Shown piece by piece: positions 43,337 through 51,746 of a DNA stretch of 64,000 bases (its first letter is position 1; every line of letters begins with the position of its first letter). Under the pieces are notes generated by a model, which made no database searches, was not told where the DNA came from, and saw only the letters and a program-made list of their open reading frames with translations. The stretch is from an uncultured Desulfuromusa sp. (GTDB lineage Bacteria > Desulfobacterota > Desulfuromonadia > Desulfuromonadales > Geopsychrobacteraceae). The stretch is taken from NCBI RefSeq assembly GCF_963675815.1, contig NZ_OY776574.1, positions 1,854,001-1,918,000 of the forward strand, written 5' to 3'. Position numbers and translations under genes: made by a program.

Positions 43337-45793
43337 TCAAAGGGCTTCGTTTTCTGTTCGTTCAATGACTTCTTGCTGTAGGTCGGCGTTCATATCGTTG
43401 AAATAATCACTGTATCCCGCCATTCGTACCAATAGATCTTTGTAATCTTCGGGTTTCTCCTGTGCAGCATAAAGCGTTGCGGTATCAACGATATTAAACT
43501 GGATATGATGTCCACCGAGGGTGAAATAGCTGCGCACCAATTGACCCAGTTTGGCAATATCTTCATCTCGTTTCAGTAAGCTGGGGAGAAAACGTTGATT
43601 GAGCAGGGTTCCTCCCGACATGGTGTGGTCAAGCTTGGTTAGTGAGCGGATCACTGCCGACGGACCGTGGGTATCAGCCCCATGTGAAGGCGAAGTCCCA
43701 TCTGAAATTGATTTTCCAGCGAACCGACCGTTTGGTGTTGCCCCCATCACCTTGCCGAAATAGATGTGGCAGGTTGTTGAGAGCATATTCAAATGGAATG
43801 TCTCACCTTTAATATTGGGTTTTCCATCAATGGCTGCCAGAAGATCCTGATAGACTTGCAGGGCAATGTTGTCAGCATAATCATCATCATTACCAAAAAA
43901 TGGTGTCTTGTTCAGGATTGTCTGGCGGAGAAATTCTTCGCCGACAAAGTCTTTGCTGACAGCAGCCAGAAGGTGTTCCATACTGAAGGTCTGATCTTCA
44001 AAAACATGCTTTTTCAAAGTTGCCAGACTGTCGGTGACGGTTCCCAAACCTGTACATTGGATGTAATTGGTGTTGTAGCGTGGCCCGGCATCATAATAAT
44101 CCTTTCCTTTGCTGATGCAGTCTTCAATGACGACGGAAAGGAAAGGAGCCGGGGCATATTTAGCAAACATTCTGTCAATGTAGTTGCTGACCCGTATTTT
44201 GGTATCGATAATAAAGTTCAACTGCTGGAGAAACGCACGGTATAGTTCAGTATAACTTACAAATGCCAGGGGATCGCCCGTCCGGATTCCGGCCACCTTT
44301 CCAGTCACCGGGTCGATTCCGTTATTCAAAGTAATTTCCAGGATTTTTGGAACATTGAGATAACCGGTTAAAACATAGGCTTCTTTACCAAAAGCACCAA
44401 CTTCAATACAGCCACTACAACCTCCTTCGCGGGCATCCTGAAGCGATTTTCCCTGCCGCATCAGTTCAACGATATAGGTGTCCGGGTTGAAAATGGAAGG
44501 ATAACCATGTCCCTGCCGAATGACCTTACAGGCGGCATTTAAAAACCGGTCTGGAGTCTTGCTGCTGATATGGACTGAATTTCCAGGTTGCAGAATGTGA
44601 AGTTCTTCCACCACTTCAAGCATGATATATGAAACTTCACTGACACCATCTTTGCCATCGCTGGTAATTCCGCCAATGTTAATGTTGGTGAAATCGTTAT
44701 AGGTGCCGCTTTCTCGCGCAGTAATACCAACCTTGGGGGGTGCCGGATGGTTATTGACTTTGATCCAGAAGCAGCAGAGCAACTCTTTGGCCTGCTCCCG
44801 GGTCAGCGTTCCTGCTGCGATTTCAGCTTCGTAGAACGGTGCCAGATGTTGATCAAAATGCCCCGGATTCATCGCATCCCAGCCATTGAGTTCGGTAATC
44901 GTTCCCAGGTGAACAAACCAGTACATCTGGATAGCTTCGCGGAAAGTCCGGGGAGCATTTGCCGGGACCCAACGGCAGACTTCTGCTATCTCTTTCAGTT
45001 CTTTAATGCGTTGTGGATTCTGCTCTGTTTTGGCCATTTTTTCAGCGAGTTCTGCATGGCGCTCAGCAAAGACAATGGCCGCATCGCAGGAAATATCCAT
45101 GCCTTTCAGCTCTTCTGCTTTATCGGTCGCCTCCGGATCGTTCAGGTAGTCAAGACCTGCTATTTCAGCTGCAATCTGTTTTTTGAAATCAAGCATCCCG
45201 GTGCGATAAATTTTCCCGTCAAGAGCAGTGTGACCAGGAGCTCGCTGCTCCATGAATTCGGTAAACAATCCGGCTTCATAAGCGGCCTGCCATTCTTTCG
45301 GGACATGGCTGAAGATTCTTTCGCGAATCGTCTTTCCCTGCCAATAAGGGATAACCTCTCTGGCATATGTTTCGATGTCCGCATCGCTGATGGTGTAGCG
45401 TTGCTGATCGCGAGTATTGAGGACCTGGAAATCTTCTACGCTGTGGCAGGTCAGCTCTGGAAACGTCGGCACTGCTTTTGGTTGAGGACCACGTTCACCA
45501 ACAATCAGTTCATCATCCCCGAGATAGAGAGTCTTTCGTTGACAATGGTCGAAGAAGTTCAGCGCCCGGAGAATGGGGATAGAATACTTCCCGTAGTTTT
45601 CTTTATAGAAGGCGGTTTCATGAAGAGCGCGTTCGATAGAGAGGGTATGTTCTGTATTCACGCTCAGTTTGCGGAGGCGTTGGATGCGCGGGTTCATCCC
45701 CGGATCTGTTCCGTTGCTTGTTCCCGGGTAAAAATTCCCTTCACATGCGGGACCGCGTTCAGGGATTGTACTGGTCGAGTTGTTATCCTTCAT
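43337..45793 (-). CDS. hypD: Glycyl radical enzyme, trans-4-hydroxy-L-proline dehydratase (HypD) type
   Basis: HypD dehydrates trans-4-hydroxyproline to pyrroline-5-carboxylate by glycyl radical chemistry. The 818-aa protein keeps the thiyl Cys (C462) and Glu (E464) in GCSGCIEVG, and the radical Gly (G793) in MAGYSDYF. Compared with my recollection of the Clostridioides difficile enzyme, H160, S334, D339, F340, C434, E436, Y450, T645 and G765 all align here at a constant offset of 28, without gaps. The two clear changes are next to the active site, Thr to Cys (C459) and Thr to Val (V465). The N-terminus is 28 residues longer. The activase and three transporters follow on the same strand. Confidence 0.87.
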   Translation of the reverse strand: MKDNNSTSTIPERGPACEGNFYPGTSNGTDPGMNPRIQRLRKLSVNTEHTLSIERALHETAFYKENYGKYSIPILRALNFFDHCQRKTLYLGDDELIVGERGPQPKAVPTFPELTCHSVEDFQVLNTRDQQRYTISDADIETYAREVIPYWQGKTIRERIFSHVPKEWQAAYEAGLFTEFMEQRAPGHTALDGKIYRTGMLDFKKQIAAEIAGLDYLNDPEATDKAEELKGMDISCDAAIVFAERHAELAEKMAKTEQNPQRIKELKEIAEVCRWVPANAPRTFREAIQMYWFVHLGTITELNGWDAMNPGHFDQHLAPFYEAEIAAGTLTREQAKELLCCFWIKVNNHPAPPKVGITARESGTYNDFTNINIGGITSDGKDGVSEVSYIMLEVVEELHILQPGNSVHISSKTPDRFLNAACKVIRQGHGYPSIFNPDTYIVELMRQGKSLQDAREGGCSGCIEVGAFGKEAYVLTGYLNVPKILEITLNNGIDPVTGKVAGIRTGDPLAFVSYTELYRAFLQQLNFIIDTKIRVSNYIDRMFAKYAPAPFLSVVIEDCISKGKDYYDAGPRYNTNYIQCTGLGTVTDSLATLKKHVFEDQTFSMEHLLAAVSKDFVGEEFLRQTILNKTPFFGNDDDYADNIALQVYQDLLAAIDGKPNIKGETFHLNMLSTTCHIYFGKVMGATPNGRFAGKSISDGTSPSHGADTHGPSAVIRSLTKLDHTMSGGTLLNQRFLPSLLKRDEDIAKLGQLVRSYFTLGGHHIQFNIVDTATLYAAQEKPEDYKDLLVRMAGYSDYFNDMNADLQQEVIERTENEAL

Positions 45794-45823
45794 GATTTTC
45801 CCCTTAATGCCTTATTTGTCGAC

Positions 45824-45851
45824 GTCATAGTTTACTCTTTCCGATATTCAA
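45824..45851 (-). promoter_or_regulatory. Possible promoter of the hypD operon
   Basis: On the minus strand, TTGAAT (45851-45846), 16 bases, TATGAC (45829-45824), about 30 bases before the hypD ATG. The match is weak. Confidence 0.3.
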
Positions 45852-45915
45852 GACGCAAGCTTCTCACCGGAGGTATTTGAACCCGTGAAAGGTCAGGCAG
45901 ATAGAAGAGAGCAGA

Positions 45916-46296
45916 TTATTGGCTGTGTCGGTTGCAGGATTTTTTGACCGCAAACCAGTTGATCAACAGAATCAGGGCTAAGCCGACGATACCGCCAATT
46001 ACTGAAGTTCCATTTGAGCCTCCTTCTCTGAAGGCATCCATGAGGAATACTCCAAAAAAACAGGCCGCAATCACCATCTCCGCTTTTGGTGCCCAGATAG
46101 CTTGAGTGCGCCATGCCCAACTGAGGATATAGATATTGAACAACCCATATCCACCAGCGACATAAGAGAATGTTTTCAGCCATTGAGAAGCTTCGCTGCT
46201 GAAGTTAACGGTCACAGCATAAAAGACAAACAGAAAAGAGGTGATCACGCTGAACAATGCAAATCCGTAAAGGAGAAATTTTTCCTGTGTTTTCAT
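45916..46296 (-). CDS. Small four-helix membrane protein, unknown
   Basis: This 126-aa protein has four hydrophobic segments (about residues 8-28, 42-60, 67-85 and 98-116), an acidic-to-basic short loop and a basic C-terminal tail. I do not recognise a family. The gene lies upstream of hypD on the same strand with a 122-bp gap that holds the possible hypD promoter, so it might be a separate unit. A short Trp-rich segment (LSWAWRTQAIWAP) is conserved-looking. No function can be assigned. Confidence 0.6.
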   Translation of the reverse strand: MKTQEKFLLYGFALFSVITSFLFVFYAVTVNFSSEASQWLKTFSYVAGGYGLFNIYILSWAWRTQAIWAPKAEMVIAACFFGVFLMDAFREGGSNGTSVIGGIVGLALILLINWFAVKKSCNRHSQ

Positions 46297-46462
46297 TCTC
46301 TGACCCTGTATTTGAATGGATGAAACCTGATTGAAGAAAGATTAGCAAAAAAATTGCTGAAAAGCCATTGGAGGTTGAAGGAGGACTAAACCGTCAAATT
46401 ATAAGTGACTACAGAATCTTGATATATCGAACAATGGTGCTTTAATTTTTACAGGAGGTCTG

Positions 46463-47263
46463 ATGCGATTTATTCACTATAATATCTGTTATGCGACGGG
46501 TCCGAAGGTGCATGATTCGATGCGGTCTTCAGGCAGGAATTTGGCGCGGATATCGGCGTTTCTGCGTGAGCTGGAACCTGATCTGGTGGGTCTGATCGAG
46601 GTTGATCACGGTTCGTATCGCACTGGTGGGAAAAACCAGGCAGAACTTTTGGCGGATGCACTGGGGCACTATCAATCTCATTCGATCAAATACGCTGAAG
46701 GGTCCTTCTGGCGATATGTCCCGGTGTTGAGGAACCAGGGGAATGCATTTTTGACTCGAGGCCGGATCCGTAATGAAACCTTTCATTTTTTTGAAAGTGG
46801 CATGAAACGACTGGTCATTGAATTGGAGCTTGAGCACCTTGTCGTCTATTTGGTGCATCTTGCTCTTGGTTCCCGGGTACGACATCGGCAGCTGGGGGAA
46901 TTGTATGATCTGGTGAAAACAACCCAAAAACCTTGCCTGGTGACCGGTGATTTTAATGCTCTTTGGGGTGAGCATGAAATCAACCTGTTTCTGGCTGCCA
47001 CTGGACTGCAAAATGCCAACAGTGAAGGCTTGCCGACTTATCCGAGTCATAATCCGCGTCGACACCTGGATTTTATTCTTCACAGTCAAGAGATTGACGT
47101 GCAGGATTTTAAGGTGCTACCGGTGCAGTTTTCGGATCATCTGCCGCTGGTGATTGATTTTGACGTCAGAGTTGAAACGGATTTACGCAAAATTTCTCGA
47201 CCATCCCACTGTTATTGCTATCCCCATATGGAAAAGGGCCTGATTGCGGTTGGTCGCAACTAA
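46463..47263 (+). CDS. Endonuclease/exonuclease/phosphatase (EEP) family protein
   Basis: This 266-aa protein is a metal-dependent hydrolase of the EEP/DNase I fold. Motifs are visible in order: HYNICYATG with the metal-binding Asn at residue 7, GLIEVD (metal Glu), GDFNA, LDFIL and SDHLPLV with the catalytic Asp-His pair. There is no signal peptide, so it should be cytoplasmic. AGGAGG precedes ATG 46463. Substrates in this superfamily range from DNA to phosphoinositides; none can be chosen here. It is monocistronic and divergent from the small membrane protein. Confidence 0.87.
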   Translation: MRFIHYNICYATGPKVHDSMRSSGRNLARISAFLRELEPDLVGLIEVDHGSYRTGGKNQAELLADALGHYQSHSIKYAEGSFWRYVPVLRNQGNAFLTRGRIRNETFHFFESGMKRLVIELELEHLVVYLVHLALGSRVRHRQLGELYDLVKTTQKPCLVTGDFNALWGEHEINLFLAATGLQNANSEGLPTYPSHNPRRHLDFILHSQEIDVQDFKVLPVQFSDHLPLVIDFDVRVETDLRKISRPSHCYCYPHMEKGLIAVGRN

Positions 47264-47658
47264 AGCTCGGGGTTGTGTTCTTTGATTATCTTTTGCTCAG
47301 AACGATATATTGCATCCGTTAAGTTTCAGCAGTTCTAAGATGCTGCTCAATAGCGAGCCCGTTTTTCTGAAAGACACCCTTGTCCTTGATAGTATATATA
47401 GGACTGAATTTTGTGACTCATTTTTAATAAGCCAAAACCAGTAAGAAAATGAGGAGGGTAAGTTTTCAAAAAACTCGCAGGTTTGCTTGCAATACTTTTG
47501 TTTCAGCCGAGCGATCTCTGTTGCAAAATTTTGCTGTGCTGATTGTGGCTTGTGCAGGAGAGTCAATTTGTGAACACAAAGGTATTTCTACATATCATTA
47601 TCCTGTTTCTTGCCAATATTTTCAGCTAATTCCCTCATATAAATACCATTCAGGGGGG
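47264..47658. other. Intergenic region without recognisable gene
   Basis: This 395-bp AT-rich stretch separates two converging transcripts. Short open frames occur on both strands (87-89 codons) but have neither a ribosome binding site nor recognisable protein sequence. No terminator hairpin with a T-run was found. Confidence 0.5.
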
Positions 47659-48852
47659 CTATTTAAGTTCTGCAACCTTATTGCAAATATAATTGGCAAT
47701 GGGGATTGCTGATGTTGCTGCTGGTGAAGGTGCGTTTCCAACGATCAGGCTACGCCTACCTTCGATAAACAGAAAATCATCCAAGTTTGTTCCATCGGAG
47801 CACAATGCCTGTGCCCGAACCCCGGCAGGATAGGGATGGAGGTCGCTAAGAGTGACATTGGGGCAGTATTTTTGTACAAGCTTTAGATACCCTGGTCGAT
47901 AGAGGGAGTTTTTCAACTCACAGAGTGTCGGCTTGAAATATTTTAGAACCAGCTTGTAAAGGCCTGGATAGAGAAGCATTTCTGCGAGATCAGTCAGGTT
48001 GACTTTGAATCGTGAATATCCCTCACGGGCTGTTGCTAAGGTCGCGTTGGGACCAACAGTCAGGGATCCGTCACTCATCGGTGTCAGGTGAATGCCTAGA
48101 AAAGGGAGTTCTGGATTGGGGATCGGATAAATTGGATGGCTGACAAGATTGTTTTTCTCAACCGGAAGCTGAAAATATTCTCCACGAAAAGGAAGGATTT
48201 TGAAGTCTGGTTTTTGGCCAATCATTTTCACAATCCGGTCAGAGTAGAGTCCTGCACAACTAACTAAAAAATTCCCGAAAAAGTTCCCCCTGCTGGTTGT
48301 AATTTCAACATGATGCTCTTCTTTGATCGCAACAACTTTACACCCAGTATGAATCTCTCCCCCTGCTGAGATTATCTGGTCTGCCAGTTTGTATGAAATA
48401 CGGACGTAATCAACAACTCCCGTGTCGGGAACAAAGGTCGCGCCAATTCCAACAACATTGGGTTCAATTTCCTGGAGTTGATTTTTATCGAGGATTTCAG
48501 TCTTAATTCCATTTTTGGTACAGCGCTCAAGTAGCTTGTGCATTCGCTCAAGTTCAAGTTCATCCGTTGCAACCAGAAGTTTTCCGGTATTTTTGAACGG
48601 GATATTGTGCTCACTACAAAACTCTTTGGTCAGTTGGTTTCCTTCTTTGCAAAATTTTGCCTTGAGACTTCCCGGTGAATAGTAAACACCAGCATGGATA
48701 ATACCGCTGTTGTGCCCTGTCTGGTGGGCAGACAGGTACTGTTCCTTTTCTAATACTGCAAGACTGAAACCTGGGAATTGTTGTTGTAGTTGACGGGCAG
48801 TTGCCAGCCCGACAATTCCTCCACCAATAACAATAAAATCGTATGTTTTCAT
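47659..48852 (-). CDS. lhgO: L-2-hydroxyglutarate oxidase (LhgO-like FAD oxidoreductase)
   Basis: LhgO oxidises L-2-hydroxyglutarate to 2-oxoglutarate and passes electrons to quinone. The 397-aa protein has the N-terminal FAD motif GGGIVGLATARQL, the family hallmark TGHNSGIIHAGVYY near residue 50, and the C-terminal VGNAPSPAATSAIPIA. ATG 48852 follows GGAAG; a GTG one codon upstream is less likely. The gene is 70 bases downstream of an MBL-fold hydrolase on the same strand, near a Na+ symporter and a GntR regulator. Related DAO-fold oxidases use other 2-hydroxy acids, so the substrate is probable, not certain. Confidence 0.88.
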   Translation of the reverse strand: MKTYDFIVIGGGIVGLATARQLQQQFPGFSLAVLEKEQYLSAHQTGHNSGIIHAGVYYSPGSLKAKFCKEGNQLTKEFCSEHNIPFKNTGKLLVATDELELERMHKLLERCTKNGIKTEILDKNQLQEIEPNVVGIGATFVPDTGVVDYVRISYKLADQIISAGGEIHTGCKVVAIKEEHHVEITTSRGNFFGNFLVSCAGLYSDRIVKMIGQKPDFKILPFRGEYFQLPVEKNNLVSHPIYPIPNPELPFLGIHLTPMSDGSLTVGPNATLATAREGYSRFKVNLTDLAEMLLYPGLYKLVLKYFKPTLCELKNSLYRPGYLKLVQKYCPNVTLSDLHPYPAGVRAQALCSDGTNLDDFLFIEGRRSLIVGNAPSPAATSAIPIANYICNKVAELK

Positions 48853-48922
48853 CACACTTCCGTTCTTTTGGAACTACTAGGTTGCGCTCTTTAATGAAAT
48901 CTTAAACCCGTTTATCCGATTT

Positions 48923-49645
48923 CTATTTCAGTTTGATTTTTTTCTCATCCTCTCTTGGGTAGGTTTGTATTTTTATTTCTGCTGCATAGCCAGAGAGATA
49001 TTCAAAGCAACTCTCCTGCTTGATGCGAAAAGGGTTGTCGTGGCCAGGGACGACAATTTCTGCAATTTCTTTGATAGTCTTATAATTTTCAACAGCAAGT
49101 TCGCTGCTGAAGAAAGCAGGAGGTGATATGTTCTTGTCAAATTCCCATAAATTTTTGACTGCATCACCTGCAAAAAGAACCCGACCGTCTTTAGCCAGGA
49201 GACCTGAAGTCCCTGGTGTGTGACCTGGAAGACTGATGGCGTTGAGGCCATTAACAATTTCTTCACCATCACGGTAAGGAGTCAAGTGTGCTTTCATATG
49301 CCGAATCATAACGTCTGGAACGTAGGGATCTTCACAGTCGATGAATTCACGGTTAAGAACATAATCAAGATCCCTTTCAGAAACCCAGATTTTTGCTTGA
49401 GGGAATAACTCTGCATTTAAGAAATGATCAAAATGCAGGTGAGACACGAAAAGAATGTCTATCTGGTCGGGCTTGAGATTATGTTCTGCAAGAGAATCTA
49501 CCAGCTGCTTGCGGTCTCCATAAGATCCAGTATCGAAAAGAATATTGTGATCTTTTTGTTTGATCAGAGCAACAGTTCCCCACCCAAGGGCTCCTCGTAG
49601 AGAAGATACCGGGACTCCGGGAAGTAAGATCGAAAAATCAAGCAT
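48923..49645 (-). CDS. Metallo-beta-lactamase-fold hydrolase, lactonase-like
   Basis: This 240-aa protein has the MBL zinc motif HLHFDHF near residue 70, a later His in LPGHTPGTSG, the bridging Asp in LFAGDAVKN and a final His in VPGHDNPF. The overall layout matches N-acyl-homoserine lactone lactonases (AhlD/AttM group), which open gamma-lactones. Between LhgO and the symporter, it could hydrolyse a lactone of the transported acid, such as 2-hydroxyglutarate gamma-lactone; that is inference. It is preceded by a hairpin region and may have its own promoter or depend on read-through. Confidence 0.8.
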   Translation of the reverse strand: MLDFSILLPGVPVSSLRGALGWGTVALIKQKDHNILFDTGSYGDRKQLVDSLAEHNLKPDQIDILFVSHLHFDHFLNAELFPQAKIWVSERDLDYVLNREFIDCEDPYVPDVMIRHMKAHLTPYRDGEEIVNGLNAISLPGHTPGTSGLLAKDGRVLFAGDAVKNLWEFDKNISPPAFFSSELAVENYKTIKEIAEIVVPGHDNPFRIKQESCFEYLSGYAAEIKIQTYPREDEKKIKLK

Positions 49646-49752
49646 TTGCTATTTTCCTTTATCGTCATCGGTCGTCAGAATGAATGGCTCCACCGCTTTT
49701 TGGAATTAGAACCATTTCAACTATTAATGAGGAAGTTACCTGAAGCCTTTTG

Positions 49753-49793
49753 TTTGCTGCCTGAAAAAAGAGAGGTTAATTTCAGGCAGCAAA
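49753..49793 (-). terminator. Hairpin after the symporter gene
   Basis: A 14-bp stem (TTTGCTGCCTGAAA / TTTCAGGCAGCAAA) with a 13-base loop lies 5 bases past the symporter stop. No T-run follows on the minus strand, so it may only attenuate transcription into the MBL gene. Confidence 0.55.
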
Positions 49794-49797
49794 TCAT

Positions 49798-51258
49798 TTA
49801 ATATTCTAATAATTGATCAATTTCCAACTGTCTTTTCGTATTGGCTCTGCTTTCAAAAAGACTACACCCGGCAAAGGCAATTCCTCCAGCAATATAACCC
49901 CAAAGGACGTTATATATGCCGAGGGGAAATGGCCAGACAAGCCAGGTCAGCAAAGCTACGATCCCTGCCGTAATCAAGCTGGCATAAGCTGCTAGTTTGC
50001 CGGCATGGCGCCAGAAAAGAATGCCAAATGCTGGAAACAAATAGCTTGAAATACAAACAGCCGTTCCTGCCGTTGAAATCGGGATAATCAGTCCCGGTCT
50101 GGTCAGGGCAATAATCAGGACAACGGCACCCATCATAATAACAATCAGTCGTGCCATCAGGGTTTCTTTTGCTGGTGTCAGCTTGAGATTGAAGGGATTA
50201 ATAATTAAATCTTTAAGGAAAAGAGATGAGGCTGTTAGTAGTTGGCTGTTTAAGGTTGATGTGCCTGCTGCAAAAGCACCACCAATGACAAGCGCGGCTA
50301 CTCCAGGTGAGAGATACTTATTGGCAAACAAAATCGTCATGGCATCAGTTTCTTTGCCTGTTACTCCCGGCAAAAGAATGACACAGCAGATCCCAATGAT
50401 GAAGACTGGTATGGTTTGGGCAAAACCACTCAGAACTGATGAAATCATACTGACCTTGGCAATTGTTTTTGGATCTTTGGCCATCATAAGACGCTGAAAC
50501 ATATGCGGTAGAAAAACTGAAAGCCCCCAAGTCAGAACAAATCCGAGCCATTTCCCTATACCAAGAGTGCCTGGAATCAGTAGTTTTGTATGGTTAGCAT
50601 TCAAGGTCGAAAACATTTCGCCGGCACCACCTACCAACATCAAAGCATAGACAGCCATGCCGATCAGGACTGTCAGAAAAAAAAGACCTTGTAATGTATC
50701 CGTCCAGACAACAGATTTAAGTCCTGCTAAAGAAATAATCAGAACCATAAAGATGAAGGTTATGGTAACGCCCATAGCAAAAGATATTTGACCATTAGTG
50801 AAAGTCTCTATAACGATACCACCTCCCATAAGCTGTACCGCTATGTAGGGAATCAAAGCCATTATGCCGAAGACTGCTGCTAAAACCCCCAGTCCTTTTG
50901 TATCGTAGTAATCATTTATCAGCTCAGAATAAGTAATGTATTTGAACTTTTTACCCAGCAACCAGACTTTGGTTCCGATAAACCATACCAGCAGTGGCCA
51001 GAGCAGGTTCCACATCATCATCATGGAAATAAAAGTAATGCCCATTCGATAGTTTCCGCCGACAGCTCCCAAAAAAGTCCAAAGGCTAGCATAGGTCGCA
51101 ATTGATGTTCCGGTGAGAACAAGAGTCCCGAGAGCACGTCCACCCATATAGTAGTCTTCGGCTGTTCCCGCACTTTTACGATAACCCATAAAACCGATTC
51201 CCATAACAATAAGCATGTAACTGCCGATAACTATGATGAGCCAGGCCATTGATGACAT
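49798..51258 (-). CDS. Sodium:solute symporter (SSS family)
   Basis: This 486-aa protein has 13 predicted helices and the SSS fold seen in PutP and PanF. Visible features are the N-terminal AEDYYMGGRALG helix start, TYASLWTFLGAVGGNYRMG, and a second-half GGAFAAGTSTLNSQLLTASS, the family's Na+ site region. It should import an organic anion or amino acid with Na+. It is preceded by a small two-helix gene, a pairing known from PanF-YhdT type systems. A repressor-type site covers the promoter upstream. Substrate is inferred as a hydroxy acid from LhgO. Confidence 0.88.
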   Translation of the reverse strand: MSSMAWLIIVIGSYMLIVMGIGFMGYRKSAGTAEDYYMGGRALGTLVLTGTSIATYASLWTFLGAVGGNYRMGITFISMMMMWNLLWPLLVWFIGTKVWLLGKKFKYITYSELINDYYDTKGLGVLAAVFGIMALIPYIAVQLMGGGIVIETFTNGQISFAMGVTITFIFMVLIISLAGLKSVVWTDTLQGLFFLTVLIGMAVYALMLVGGAGEMFSTLNANHTKLLIPGTLGIGKWLGFVLTWGLSVFLPHMFQRLMMAKDPKTIAKVSMISSVLSGFAQTIPVFIIGICCVILLPGVTGKETDAMTILFANKYLSPGVAALVIGGAFAAGTSTLNSQLLTASSLFLKDLIINPFNLKLTPAKETLMARLIVIMMGAVVLIIALTRPGLIIPISTAGTAVCISSYLFPAFGILFWRHAGKLAAYASLITAGIVALLTWLVWPFPLGIYNVLWGYIAGGIAFAGCSLFESRANTKRQLEIDQLLEY

Positions 51259-51374
51259 TAGTTCCTCCTCTTTTAAAGTAAAAAAATAGAGATAGATGGT
51301 AATGGTTTATTGTATGACAGATATCTACTCATTATTTGTTTATAGATCCGAGCGTATCGGTTTCTTTATTGTTA

Positions 51375-51620
51375 TTAGTCCTCCCGAATAAGATTTTCGA
51401 CCTTTAGATCGAAGTATGGTGAAAGCAATTTGACTGACAGAAGAGTATTCAAAACACCCCATATCCCCATGACCAACATATAGGTCACTGAAAATGGTAC
51501 GCCGAGGATAATTGGTTCAACTGTTGCTCCCAAAATTCCTGCCCCTTGCAACGAAAACATGATCAGCCAAACAAGAATAAGAGCGAACATCAGGTTACGC
51601 TTTCTACGGTAGGTATTCAT
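51375..51620 (-). CDS. Small two-helix membrane protein, symporter partner (YhdT/DUF3311-like)
   Basis: This 81-aa protein has a basic start (MNTYRRKRN), two hydrophobic helices (about 10-28 and 40-65) and a charged C-terminal tail. Such small proteins are often encoded directly before SSS symporters, where they may help assembly. It has GGAGAAG before the ATG and lies first in the operon, 116 bases ahead of the symporter gene and right behind the predicted GntR operator. The function itself is unknown. Confidence 0.72.
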   Translation of the reverse strand: MNTYRRKRNLMFALILVWLIMFSLQGAGILGATVEPIILGVPFSVTYMLVMGIWGVLNTLLSVKLLSPYFDLKVENLIRED

Positions 51621-51642
51621 CCTGCTTCTCCTTTGAAGTTTA

Positions 51643-51668
51643 TGGTCTGTGGTCTGTGGTCAGACCAC
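51643..51668 (-). promoter_or_regulatory. Predicted FadR-type GntR operator
   Basis: GTGGTCAGACCAC (51656-51668) is a perfect palindrome around one base and fits the TGGTnnnACCA consensus of FadR-subfamily regulators. Two more TGGTCTG half-sites (51643-51656) adjoin it in tandem. It lies just downstream of the predicted -10 of the symporter operon, a repressor position. Confidence 0.75.
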
Positions 51669-51672
51669 TAGA

Positions 51673-51702
51673 TGTATACTGAATAAACAGTTGTGAAGTC
51701 AA
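51673..51702 (-). promoter_or_regulatory. Predicted promoter of the symporter operon
   Basis: On the minus strand, TTGACT (51702-51697), an 18-base spacer, TATACA (51678-51673). The GntR palindrome begins 4 bases downstream of the -10 box. Confidence 0.65.
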
Positions 51703-51746
51703 GTGAGAATTTAATCTGATTACCTAGGAAGCGATAACAATAGAGG

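Noticed and set aside
44747..45880. 377-codon open frame on + opposite hypD
   Set aside because: It is fully antisense to a clear enzyme gene, has no ribosome binding site and its translation matches no family; it is a shadow of the codon pattern of hypD.
47297..47566. 89-codon frame on - between EEP gene and lhgO
   Set aside because: No ribosome binding site and no family resemblance. Kept only as part of the empty region.
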